Part shown: positions 53,101 through 59,002 of the stretch, in pieces
Position numbering within the stretch: position 1 is the first letter of the stretch
Layout: each line of letters starts with the position of its first letter
Source of the DNA: an uncultured Lachnospiraceae bacterium
GTDB lineage: Bacteria; Bacillota; Clostridia; Lachnospirales; Lachnospiraceae
Direction: 5' to 3'
NCBI GenBank assembly: GCA_947625135.1
Contig: CANQNE010000013.1
Coordinates: forward strand, 1 to 59,002
Length of the DNA stretch: 59,002 bases
Translations under genes and position numbers: made by a program
The notes under the pieces: generated by a model
Databases searched by the model: none
Seen by the model: the letters and a program-made list of their open reading frames with translations, nothing else
Told to the model about the DNA's origin: nothing

Positions 53101-53262
53101 CAGTGAGTCGCCGCAGCCTTCCGGCAGATATCCGTTAACCTCCATATAGCGGATGGCTATGATGCGGTTGAACCAGATATAGGCCGCTTCCTCCTGCCCT
53201 GTCAGCTCCAGCAGCGCCTGCCGGGCCCAAAGAGCGAAATTTTTTACGGTAGTCTTACTCAT
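50134..53262 (-). CDS. Orphan PglX-like adenine-specific DNA methyltransferase
   Basis: A 1042-residue enzyme. The N-terminus (MSKTTVKNFALWARQALLEL, AAYIWFNRIIAIRYMEVNGYLP) and overall plan match BREX-1 PglX. SAM motif I is LLDPCVGSGHILLYGFE (about 265), then FGLDIDPRACRLS; catalytic motif IV is VVTNPPYMGK (about 395), for N6-adenine methylation. A target-recognition-like region follows (IMQKTGRPRGPGEY onward). No brxA, brxB, brxC, pglZ or brxL is in the window: neighbours are srtB and mscL. Epigenetic or solitary methyltransferase function is inferred; a Type IIG restriction enzyme is an alternative though no PD-ExK motif is evident. ATG 53262 is 6 nt after GGAG. An open frame continues 57 codons upstream through a structured element I regard as leader. 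Confidence 0.88.
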   Translation of the reverse strand: MSKTTVKNFALWARQALLELTGQEEAAYIWFNRIIAIRYMEVNGYLPEGCGDSLEILSAVTDQEEARRRLIALCNRLSRGLPELFPIINEKTERLLPKEIFAKDGVIRRLLEDIPGEEWKDAVEMIGWLHQYYHTEQKNRAFGDLQKQNVKISREQLPAVTQLFTPDWIVRYLVENSLGRLWLQSLGADTKEARQLKKSWRYYCDTETEVQPVSCSLSEIRLLDPCVGSGHILLYGFELFMQLYRQAGVAPKEAARRIVKDNLFGLDIDPRACRLSCFTIMMKARRYDPDILEGDVRPNVYAVSDSRFLTQELINFVAGKDPEIKCGMMTLAEDLSGGEEYGSLTKLRPVDLPRLVRRCEEVAATYYGEVISALYARQVKEKLLPLLEQARVMTQSYQVVVTNPPYMGKSAMDKKLREYVRRTFPLSNYDLYAVFIEKCGQMLEEGGYQGMITQQSWMFIRSYEKMRRRILQTNTIIHMAHLGTRAFEEISGEVVQTTAWIMQKTGRPRGPGEYVRLTEFGSRKEQAFLEEKETGKHGITYRADSENYFRIPGAPVAYWLSEKMLPLFETTVVSDFATVTNGMFTCDNKRFLRLWYELPRERIAFGCTSKAECIRSGKKWFPYNKGGNFRRWYGNQEYVINFENFGEEIREYRVQSGQSAVFPGQDYYFRESLSWSLVSPSKFGIRYYPPGFVFDIAGSSVFPVREEHLYSLLGTLAGAPAYRLLQVINPTINYQAGDIRSLPVPAACLEGTEASRRIAALAKENIALAKADWNSVETSWDFVRHPLVEEAEKRKGEQVLLKDCFAAYEQETIRRARRLSENEKEIDRLLEGIYGLPEEPESRAASQPAFMGKAEAGREARSLLSYAVGCMFKRFESEAPDKAPAVLLLTKEDILRRLKAFLAGHFGARTVEENLCYLAFAVMSDGRPAQKRIADPKEAEGLLLGYFRRNFFKDHQRLYQKRPIYWLVKSGGKGSYEALIYAHGYNGQTLRQIKASLEPIPDSPEKEAFREKLQALIEEAPRLDPEDGIAANRRKLQAILAD

Positions 53263-53275
53263 CACAAACTCCATT

Positions 53276-53369
53276 CCGGAGCGTTTACGCGACGGGCAGC
53301 GAGAACTTCGCGCATACCATCTCCCGTCTGCCATCAGGGCTGTTTGGGACGCTCCGGCCCAAACAGCCC
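53276..53369 (-). promoter_or_regulatory. Structured leader of pglX, possible pseudoknot
   Basis: Reading the minus strand: a perfect 12-bp hairpin (53369-53358 with 53348-53337, GGGCTGTTTGGG/CCCAAACAGCCC) has a 9-nt loop CCGGAGCGT (53357-53349). The complement ACGCTCCGG lies at 53284-53276, three bases before AATGGAG, the ribosome site of pglX. Between them GACGGG (53328-53323) pairs with CCCGTC (53296-53291) around GCGA/TCGC. Confidence 0.6.
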
Positions 53370-53374
53370 GGTGA

Positions 53375-53421
53375 AAAAGGATGTCCCCCTCATGAGTATT
53401 CATGCTCATGGGAGGGACATC
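53375..53421 (-). terminator. Terminator after mscL
   Basis: Minus strand GATGTCCC..GGGACATC (53421-53414 with 53387-53380) enclosing CATGAG/CTCATG, followed by CTTTTTC. Confidence 0.8.
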
Positions 53422-53454
53422 TCCATCTTTCAATTCAACATACTGTCAGAAAAC

Positions 53455-53874
53455 TCATTCCTCAGGAATATCAGATGTACAATGAGGGCACTTTGTAGCC
53501 GCAATGTCGATCTCGCTCTTGCAGAAAGGACATACCTTTGTGGTGGGAGCTGCGGGCTCCTCCTTCTTATGCCCGATGTGTGAAATGGTGTTCACCGCTT
53601 TCAGGATGCAGAACAGGATAAGCGCCATCAGCAGGAAATTGATCACAGCAGAAATAAATGCCCCAAAATCCATCACTGCCCCGCCGTTCAGCTTGATGGT
53701 AAGCCCTTTCACTTCACTGCTGCCGCCGAACAGGCTCAGAAGGGGCGTAATCAGGTTGTCCGTCAGGGAAGTTACGATCGACTGGAACGCTCCGCCGATG
53801 ATCACGCCGACTGCCATATCCATCACGTTACCGCGCATGGTAAACTCTTTGAACTCCTGTATAAATTTTTTCAT
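53455..53874 (-). CDS. mscL: Large-conductance mechanosensitive channel with zinc-ribbon tail
   Basis: A 139-residue channel: amphipathic N-terminus MKKFIQEFKEFTMRGNVMDMAVGVIIGGAFQSIVTSL (helix M1), a periplasmic loop (GGSSEVKGLTIKLNGG), M2 AVINFLLMALILFCILKAVN, then a cytoplasmic tail. The tail is not the usual short helix but a zinc ribbon, CPFCKSEIDIAATKCPHC. MscL opens under membrane tension to release solutes. ATG 53874 follows AAGGGAGTAGTAAA. Confidence 0.93.
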   Translation of the reverse strand: MKKFIQEFKEFTMRGNVMDMAVGVIIGGAFQSIVTSLTDNLITPLLSLFGGSSEVKGLTIKLNGGAVMDFGAFISAVINFLLMALILFCILKAVNTISHIGHKKEEPAAPTTKVCPFCKSEIDIAATKCPHCTSDIPEE

Positions 53875-53905
53875 TTTACTACTCCCTTCGTCCAATTATA
53901 GGTAA

Positions 53906-53934
53906 ATTTTATCATATACTACATAAAATAACAA
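53906..53934 (-). promoter_or_regulatory. mscL promoter
   Basis: Minus strand TTGTTA (53934-53929), 17 bp, TAAAAT (53911-53906), about 31 nt before ATG 53874. Confidence 0.55.
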
Positions 53935-53935
53935 G

Positions 53936-53972
53936 CAAAAAAAGAAGAAAACGCTGTATATTCAGCGTTTTC
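53936..53972 (-). terminator. Terminator after the tRNA genes
   Basis: Perfect 10-bp stem GAAAACGCTG/CAGCGTTTTC, then TTCTTTTTTT on the minus strand. Confidence 0.85.
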
Positions 53973-53987
53973 TCCCCTTTTCCTTAG

Positions 53988-54059
53988 AGGCGCAGACCGG
54001 ATTTGAACCGGTGAATCAGGGTGTTGCAGACCCACGCCTTACCACTTGGCTACTGCGCC
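53988..54059 (-). tRNA. tRNA-Cys (anticodon GCA)
   Basis: A 72-nt cloverleaf on the minus strand. Acceptor GGCGCAG/CTGCGCC with discriminator T, D arm GCCAAGTGGTAAGGC, anticodon loop CTGCAAC giving GCA, TpsiC arm GGTTCAAATCC. CCA is not encoded. Confidence 0.95.
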
Positions 54060-54127
54060 TTATCCTTATGATGATCATCATCGCGGAAAGCTCTGTATCA
54101 TTATTCTATGCAGAGACTTTCCAAAAA

Positions 54128-54199
54128 TGACTCCAAGGGGATTTGAACCCCTGTTACCGCCGTGAAAGGGCGGTGTCTTAACCGCTTGACCATGGAGCC
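54128..54199 (-). tRNA. tRNA-Glu (anticodon TTC)
   Basis: A 72-nt cloverleaf on the minus strand. Acceptor GGCTCCA/TGGAGTC (one G.T), D arm GGTCAAGCGGTTAAGACA, anticodon loop CTTTCAC giving TTC, TpsiC arm GGGTTCAAATCCC. CCA is not encoded. First gene of the Glu-Cys tRNA unit. Confidence 0.96.
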
Positions 54200-54228
54200 T
54201 TGCGACGCCGCCTTTTGCGACGCCACTT

Positions 54229-54257
54229 ATCGTATCATATCTTTTTTACTTTTGCAA
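54229..54257 (-). promoter_or_regulatory. tRNA operon promoter
   Basis: Minus strand TTGCAA (54257-54252), 17 bp, TACGAT (54234-54229), about 30 nt before the tRNA-Glu 5' end. Confidence 0.6.
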
Positions 54258-54293
54258 GCATTTTCCCAAAAATCTTTTAATTTCTTGTGTTCA

Positions 54294-56846
54294 TTATGTC
54301 AACAGACGATTCAGCACCTCAAACAGCCTGTTTACGTCAATGGGTTTTGCCACATGATCGTTCATGCCGCATTTCAGCGCCCTTTGCCGATCCTCCTCAA
54401 AGGCGTTGGCTGTCATTGCCACAATAGGAATATTGGCAAGCCCGGGATCTTCCAATGCACGGATGGCCTGCGCGGCGTCATATCCGTTCATCACCGGCAT
54501 CTGTATATCCATAAGAACCAGCCTGTAATAACCGGGCTGGGACTTTTTCACCATATCCAGCGCTATCGTGCCGTCTCCCGCCGTTTCTACCACAAAGCCA
54601 CATTCCGTGAGCAGCTCCTCGGCGATCTCCCGGTTCAGTTCATTATCCTCTACCAGCAGCAGACGCGTTCCCTTTAGCTGATCCGCAACGCCCTCCTGGG
54701 GGGATTTTTCCGGTACATCCAAATCGGCTTCGCCGATCGCCTCCGCCAGTACATTCCGAAGATCCGACAAAAAGATGGGTTTGCTGCAAAATGCGGTAAC
54801 GCCCGCTTCTCTCGCCTCTTCTTCAATGGCGCTCAGATCATAAGCCGTCACCACAATGATCGGCACCACATTGCCCACAACGCTGCGGATCCGGCGCACT
54901 ACCTCCAGACCATTCAGATCCGGCAGCGCCCAGTCAATAATATACGCGTAAAATTCGTCGCCGATCTCCACCGCCTGCTTTGCCCGCAGGATCGCCTCTT
55001 TGCCGTGCATGGTCCACTCGGAACGCATCCCGATCTTTGCCAGCATCTTCGTGACGCTGTCACAGGTATTAAAGCTGTCGTCCACCACCAGCGCCCGCAG
55101 CCCTGACAGCCGTTGGATCGCCTCGATCTGCTTGCTCTCAAACTGCAGCCTGAACTGCAGCTGAATGATGAACTCCGTGCCCTTGCCCGGCGCGGACTTC
55201 ACCTCTATGTGGCCACCCATCGCGTCGATGATGCTCTTGGTGATCGCCATTCCCAGACCGGTGCCCTCGATCCCGCTGACGGTAGTATTCCGCTCCCGCT
55301 CAAAGGGTTCAAATATATGCTCTGCAAACTCCTCGCTCATGCCGATCCCCGTATCCTTTACCCGGATCTCATAAGAGCCATAGCCCCTGGGCGCATTTTG
55401 CAGCTGGGCGATGGTCAGGGACACCGAGCCGTTTTCCGGCGTAAATTTAATGGCATTGCTGAGCAGATTCAGAAGAACCTGATTCAGGTGGAGCTTATCA
55501 CAGTAAATATCTTCATCCACCACATCCATGGTGTCCATAAAGAAATTCAGGTTCTTTGTATTCATCTGAGTCTGTATGATATTGCGCATATCCCTGAAAA
55601 TATCAGATATGCCGCACTCTTTTTCATCAATGTTCAGCTTTCCGCTCTCAATGCGGCTCATATCCAGCACATCATTGATCAGGCTGAGCAGATGATTGCT
55701 GGAGGACAGGATCTTGCGCAGATATTCCTGCACCCGCTCCGGATTATCCAGATTGGTCTCCGCCAGTGTGGTAAACCCGATAATGGCATTCATGGGCGTG
55801 CGGATATCATGGGACATATTGGACAAAAAGGTCGTCTTGGCCCGTTCTGCCGCCTCCGCTTTATGCAGCCTTTCCTCCAGTACGGCCCGCTCAACCACCT
55901 GCTGCATCGTCAGCCTGGCATTTTTGCGCACCCACAGAAAATACAAAACAATCGCCAGGGCAACCAGCGCCGCCGCCACCAGCCAAACCTTCTGCATGGA
56001 TCGCAGCGCGGCAAAAGCCTCCTCCTGCGGTACGGAAACCCCGATGGCCCACTGATTGATCCCGGCGGGCGCATAATGCAGGTACAGCCATTCCTTAGAC
56101 TGCTCCGTGCAGTAGATCACATAGCCGGTCTTCAGATTCATCAGCTCATCTATCTTTTCGTCCCAGCTCACCCCGTTTGTGGTCATGCTGGCTTTGAAGT
56201 CCTTGATATTTCCCAGCTCATCATGTCTTGTGTCCATAATGAAATCACCGTCTTCCGTATCGATGATATAAATGCTGGAAGAGGCGTTGTAAATATTGTT
56301 GATATTCATGACGCGGGGCAGATCTTCCAATATGGTTACGCCGTACAAAAGCGCTTTCACCTTTCCGTCCTGCTCGATCGGTACAAAATGACGGAGGATC
56401 AACGTATTCCCGTCAAGAATACTCGTCATCCGGTTGGAGACATGTTCTCCCAAAGGCGCTTCCTTCTCAAAAGAAATGTTGACACCGCTGTCTATAATAC
56501 CCCCTTGGGTATCTATCACAGTATTATCCGGCATCAACACACGGATCTGCATGGTGTCCAACAGCGGAGATACGATCTGCATATTCTGCTGCAGTGCTTC
56601 CGTACTGAAGTCGTCTGAATTCGCAAGAATATCCGCAGCGGCATTCAACACCTTGCTGTCCCGCTTGAGTTTGGCGGAAATCTCCTCGATCACTGTGTTG
56701 ACGCCTTCCTCCATCCTCTGCATGCACCGTTCTTCCTGTATTTTGGCAATCTGGACATAGGTTCCCGCAAAGATCAGTACAATACAAATGCTGACGATGA
56801 TCGTTGCGATGAGACTTTTTTCTTTAATAATCTGCCGTTTCTTCAT
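54294..56846 (-). CDS. Hybrid sensor histidine kinase with two receiver domains
   Basis: An 850-residue membrane kinase. Transmembrane helix at about 12-31, an extracellular dCache-like sensor (about 35-290), second helix (about 292-312). HisKA: FLSNMSHDIRTPMNAIIGF with the phospho-His; HATPase: LLNLLSNAIKFTPENG (N box), VKDTGIGMSEE (G1), GTGLGMAI (G2). First receiver: VVDDSFNTCD..IIDWALPDLNG (phospho-acceptor Asp kept). Second receiver: LLVEDNELN..LVLMDIQMPVMNG, with Lys in VAKPID. No HPt domain is in the chain; it is supplied by the upstream gene. ATG 56846 follows AGAGGGAGT. Confidence 0.93.
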   Translation of the reverse strand: MKKRQIIKEKSLIATIIVSICIVLIFAGTYVQIAKIQEERCMQRMEEGVNTVIEEISAKLKRDSKVLNAAADILANSDDFSTEALQQNMQIVSPLLDTMQIRVLMPDNTVIDTQGGIIDSGVNISFEKEAPLGEHVSNRMTSILDGNTLILRHFVPIEQDGKVKALLYGVTILEDLPRVMNINNIYNASSSIYIIDTEDGDFIMDTRHDELGNIKDFKASMTTNGVSWDEKIDELMNLKTGYVIYCTEQSKEWLYLHYAPAGINQWAIGVSVPQEEAFAALRSMQKVWLVAAALVALAIVLYFLWVRKNARLTMQQVVERAVLEERLHKAEAAERAKTTFLSNMSHDIRTPMNAIIGFTTLAETNLDNPERVQEYLRKILSSSNHLLSLINDVLDMSRIESGKLNIDEKECGISDIFRDMRNIIQTQMNTKNLNFFMDTMDVVDEDIYCDKLHLNQVLLNLLSNAIKFTPENGSVSLTIAQLQNAPRGYGSYEIRVKDTGIGMSEEFAEHIFEPFERERNTTVSGIEGTGLGMAITKSIIDAMGGHIEVKSAPGKGTEFIIQLQFRLQFESKQIEAIQRLSGLRALVVDDSFNTCDSVTKMLAKIGMRSEWTMHGKEAILRAKQAVEIGDEFYAYIIDWALPDLNGLEVVRRIRSVVGNVVPIIVVTAYDLSAIEEEAREAGVTAFCSKPIFLSDLRNVLAEAIGEADLDVPEKSPQEGVADQLKGTRLLLVEDNELNREIAEELLTECGFVVETAGDGTIALDMVKKSQPGYYRLVLMDIQMPVMNGYDAAQAIRALEDPGLANIPIVAMTANAFEEDRQRALKCGMNDHVAKPIDVNRLFEVLNRLLT

Positions 56847-56871
56847 ACTCCCTCTTTTCAATGTCTCAATG

Positions 56872-57231
56872 TCAGGACAGCGCCTGCTGAAATGCCCGGA
56901 TCCCTTCGGCCGTGCGCTGATAGTCCTGATCTACCTGTCCCTTCAGCTGAACCGCTTCTTCCACGTGCCCTGCCCGCAGCGCTTCCGTCAGCTGTTCATC
57001 GGAAACCTGCAATGCGGTAAAGCCCAGATTCTGACAGATCCCCTTGATGGTATGGGCCGCCCGAAAAGCCTCGTCCCACTTTTTTTCCTCCATTGCACTG
57101 CAAAGGAGATCATAACTGCCATCATCCAAAAACTTCAAAACAAATTTCTGTACAAGCCGCTCACTTCCCAGACGGCTGATCACCTCTTCATAATTTCCGC
57201 CAATGGCTTCATAACATTCTGTCAACGTCAT
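56872..57231 (-). CDS. Stand-alone HPt phosphotransfer protein
   Basis: A 119-residue helical protein with the HPt motif FRAAHTIKGICQNLGF, where His (about 60) receives and passes phosphate. It most likely shuttles phosphate between the hybrid kinase encoded 25 nt downstream and the HD-GYP regulator encoded upstream. AGGAGGATTCTGAA precedes ATG 57231. Confidence 0.92.
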   Translation of the reverse strand: MTLTECYEAIGGNYEEVISRLGSERLVQKFVLKFLDDGSYDLLCSAMEEKKWDEAFRAAHTIKGICQNLGFTALQVSDEQLTEALRAGHVEEAVQLKGQVDQDYQRTAEGIRAFQQALS

Positions 57232-57246
57232 TTCAGAATCCTCCTA

Positions 57247-58773
57247 TCAATCTGTCTGTGCCGGTTCCGATATCCATGCCTTCCCGATGGCGCCTTCATA
57301 TCCGGGCGGCGTATCCGACGACCACACCGAGCGAAGGATCACCTGAAACACGCTGTCCCCTTCGCCGGTCTGAAGGATCAGCCGGCCGCTGATCTCGGGA
57401 TTCTCCGGCGTAGTGTCCTGAAGCCATTGACAGATCTTCTCCCAGTTCTCTGTTCCGATCACACGCTTCAGCTTCTCATCCTTTCCCGGACTGCTGATGA
57501 TCTCCTCCACGCCCAGTTTCTCGGCTCCCCATGGGGAAATGACAAGAATCGACGGATTTTCTGTATATTCAAACTGGATCTCCTCCGCCTTAGAGGCAAA
57601 GAAGTTATACTTCATCCGCTCATAATCCAAAAGCCTCAGCGCCCGCTCCGACATACTGCTGCCGTTGCTCTTGCTGCGCAGAATAAGCTCCGCAAAGCTC
57701 CTTACCTCCTGCTGCCGCAGCGGTTCTCCCACCGCCTCGTTCTTTGCGTTTTCCATTGCCAGCCCGCCGTCGGCAAGACATTCCAGCAAAAGGGGATTGA
57801 AGGTACCGCACTGACCGTCCAGGATCATCTGCGCCGCCTTTTCCCTGCTGTAGGCCGCTTTGTAAACACGTTCGCTTGTCAGAGCGTCAAACACATCGGC
57901 AAGGGCTACTACCTGCGCCGCAATGGGAATCTCATCCCCCTTCAGCCCGTCGGGATATCCTCTGCCGTCATAGCGCTCATGATGCCAGCGGCTGATCTTA
58001 TAAGCCATCTGCACCAGCCGGCTGTCCCGGTACGCCACGATGCTGTCCAGCATCTGGGCGCCGATCTCCGCATGGGTCTTCATGATCTTAAACTCCTCAT
58101 CCGTCAGCCGGCCCGGCTTGTTGAGGATCTTGTCGTCAATGGCGATCTTCCCGATATCATGGAGCGCCGAAGCCGTGACGATCAGGGAGATCTCTTCTTC
58201 TGTCAGCGGATATTTATCCGTGCGGTTCTGCAGATCCCGGAGGAGAAAATCCGTATATCGCCGCACATTATGTATATGCAGCCCGCTCTCCCCGTTTCTG
58301 AATTCCACGATATGCCCCAGGATCTCAATCATCATGTTGCTGCGCTGTTCTTTTTCGTAAATCTGATCGTTTACCATATTGATCAGCCGCTTCTGCTTCG
58401 CATAGAGCATGATGGTATTCATTACCCGGCGCCGTACGATAAACATATCGAAAGGCCGCATGATAAAGTCGGTCACACCCATCTTGTACGCCCGTTTTAC
58501 CTGCTCTGTCCCGCTTTCCGCCGACACCATGATCACCGGGATATCCTCCATCCAGTGCTCTCTGTTCATGATCTCCAGCACGCCGAAACCATCCATGCCC
58601 GGCATTACGATATCCAGCAGCACAAGTGAAATATCCACCCTTCTCTGGAGAATGGCCACTGCGGAATACCCGTCTTCCGCTTCCAGTATGTCAAAATCTT
58701 CTTCAAGCATTTCCGTCAGGATCGCGCGGTTCATTTCTGAATCGTCAACGATCAAAATTTTTTCTCTCTGCAT
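57247..58773 (-). CDS. HD-GYP response regulator, putative c-di-GMP phosphodiesterase
   Basis: A 508-residue protein: receiver domain (about 5-125; ILIVDDSEMNRAIL, phospho-acceptor in LVLLDIVMPGMDG, Lys replaced region MRPFD in place of the usual KP), then HD-GYP (about 160-345; GLHIHNVRRYTDFL, ALHDIGKIAIDDKILNKPGRLT, HHERYDGRGYPDGLKG), and a C-terminal PAS-like part (about 390-505). HD-GYP proteins hydrolyse c-di-GMP. ATG 58773 follows AGAAAGGACATAC; an ATG 18 nt earlier lacks a good site. First gene of the phosphorelay operon. Confidence 0.92.
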   Translation of the reverse strand: MQREKILIVDDSEMNRAILTEMLEEDFDILEAEDGYSAVAILQRRVDISLVLLDIVMPGMDGFGVLEIMNREHWMEDIPVIMVSAESGTEQVKRAYKMGVTDFIMRPFDMFIVRRRVMNTIMLYAKQKRLINMVNDQIYEKEQRSNMMIEILGHIVEFRNGESGLHIHNVRRYTDFLLRDLQNRTDKYPLTEEEISLIVTASALHDIGKIAIDDKILNKPGRLTDEEFKIMKTHAEIGAQMLDSIVAYRDSRLVQMAYKISRWHHERYDGRGYPDGLKGDEIPIAAQVVALADVFDALTSERVYKAAYSREKAAQMILDGQCGTFNPLLLECLADGGLAMENAKNEAVGEPLRQQEVRSFAELILRSKSNGSSMSERALRLLDYERMKYNFFASKAEEIQFEYTENPSILVISPWGAEKLGVEEIISSPGKDEKLKRVIGTENWEKICQWLQDTTPENPEISGRLILQTGEGDSVFQVILRSVWSSDTPPGYEGAIGKAWISEPAQTD

Positions 58774-58870
58774 GTATGTCCTTTCTGCCATATATCCACA
58801 AGCCCCTTCATGAACGCAGGATCGCCGGCGCTATAAGATTTTAAGATCGCATGTATCGCTTCTTAATTCT

Positions 58871-58898
58871 ATTGTAATGATATTTTCAGAATAGTCAA
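58871..58898 (-). promoter_or_regulatory. Promoter of the phosphorelay operon
   Basis: Minus strand TTGACT (58898-58893), 16 bp, TACAAT (58876-58871), 29 bp downstream of the group II intron end. The operon therefore does not depend on read-through from the intron. Confidence 0.6.
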
Positions 58899-58927
58899 GT
58901 TAAATTCCGTCTGCCGCCGGGCGCACA

Positions 58928-59002
58928 ATCGAGTAGGGGGGATTAATTCTCCCCTCTCACACCACCGTACGTGCCGTTCGGCATACGGCGGTTCAACATA
59001 AC
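58928..59002 (-). mobile_element. 3' end (domains V and VI) of a group II intron, continues off the window
   Basis: On the minus strand domain V (58992-58961) has a 9-bp lower helix (ACCGCCGTA/TACGGTGGT), a CG bulge, a 4-bp upper helix and a GAAC loop, 32 nt, the canonical architecture. Domain VI follows (GAGGGG..CCCC) with a bulged A 7 nt from the end in CCTACTCGAT, matching the branch-point position and an AT 3' terminus at 58928. Any reverse transcriptase gene would lie beyond 59002. Confidence 0.85.

Noticed and set aside
53263-53433. 57-codon in-frame N-terminal extension of PglX
   Set aside because: It crosses the structured hairpins and mscL terminator region, and the start at 53262 has a ribosome site and a family-like N-terminus.
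55113-58629. Two long plus-strand frames opposite the histidine kinase and HD-GYP genes
   Set aside because: Antisense to well-supported two-component genes; composition is typical of reverse-strand frames.

Overview
The window looks like chromosome of a strictly anaerobic, spore-forming, fermentative Firmicute, most probably a Lachnospiraceae (Clostridia) species. This is inferred from gene content: the sporulation set rqcP-yabP-yabQ-divIC-spoIIE, cwlD and a CotS-like coat protein; pyruvate formate-lyase with its activase; an NrdG-type radical SAM activase; an archaeal-type short ProRS; GdpP; and a degraded-looking TPR-AAA protein. Promoters are of the sigma-A type (TTGaca-N17-TATaat) and most genes have AGGAGG ribosome binding sites. 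No database search was possible, so all product names rest on motifs and synteny that can be read by eye.

Layout. 1-3797 (-): 5'-complete, 3'-cut gene for a secreted protein with three ~400-residue LamG-like repeats and a PSVE repeat tail, followed by a small lipoprotein (3978-4511). 4641-8076 (-): sporulation and division cluster. 8124-19016 (-): phosphosugar mutase, CotS-like protein, then a long co-directional run sua5 - dCMP deaminase - fucU - rluA-type - flavin reductase - OLD-family ATPase - proS - cca. 19195-21651 (-): cwlD, an unrecognised gene, degV. 21875-23539 (+): GT-C-like membrane protein. 23664-26676 (-): metK and a GH18/SH3 cell-wall enzyme. 27247-28240 (+): mecA and a DUF1858 protein. 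28340-32847 (-): a 1309-residue TPR/low-complexity/AAA-like protein and tadA. 33238-33939 (+): NrdG-like activase behind a long repeat-rich leader. 33941-38059 (-): rsmA, metG, membrane-anchored esterase. 38219-38860 (+): MerR regulator. 38951-42411 (-): ferredoxin and a pyruvate formate-lyase operon in which the glycyl-radical domain is a separate gene. 42604-43278 (-): secreted dockerin protein. 43413-50019 (-): gdpP-rplI-dnaB, rpsF-ssb-rpsR, a DUF951 protein and sortase B. 50134-53262 (-): orphan PglX-like DNA methyltransferase. 53455-54199 (-): mscL with a zinc-ribbon tail, tRNA-Cys and tRNA-Glu. 54294-58773 (-): a three-gene phosphorelay (HD-GYP response regulator, HPt protein, hybrid histidine kinase). 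58928-59002 (-): domains V-VI, the 3' end, of a group II intron that continues past the window.

Most of the window is ordinary core genome. The observations I consider most worth pursuing are: the split pyruvate formate-lyase; a possible pseudoknot whose 3' strand ends three bases before the Shine-Dalgarno of the orphan pglX; tandem leader repeats with a compensatory base-pair change upstream of the NrdG-like gene; the TPR-AAA protein with altered Walker A and B motifs and a 118-residue in-frame duplication; a spoIIE promoter with a perfect Spo0A box at 21-bp spacing; and apparently non-canonical translation starts (leaderless sua5, CTG-start mecA). I found no CRISPR array, prophage, IS element or complete defence system.
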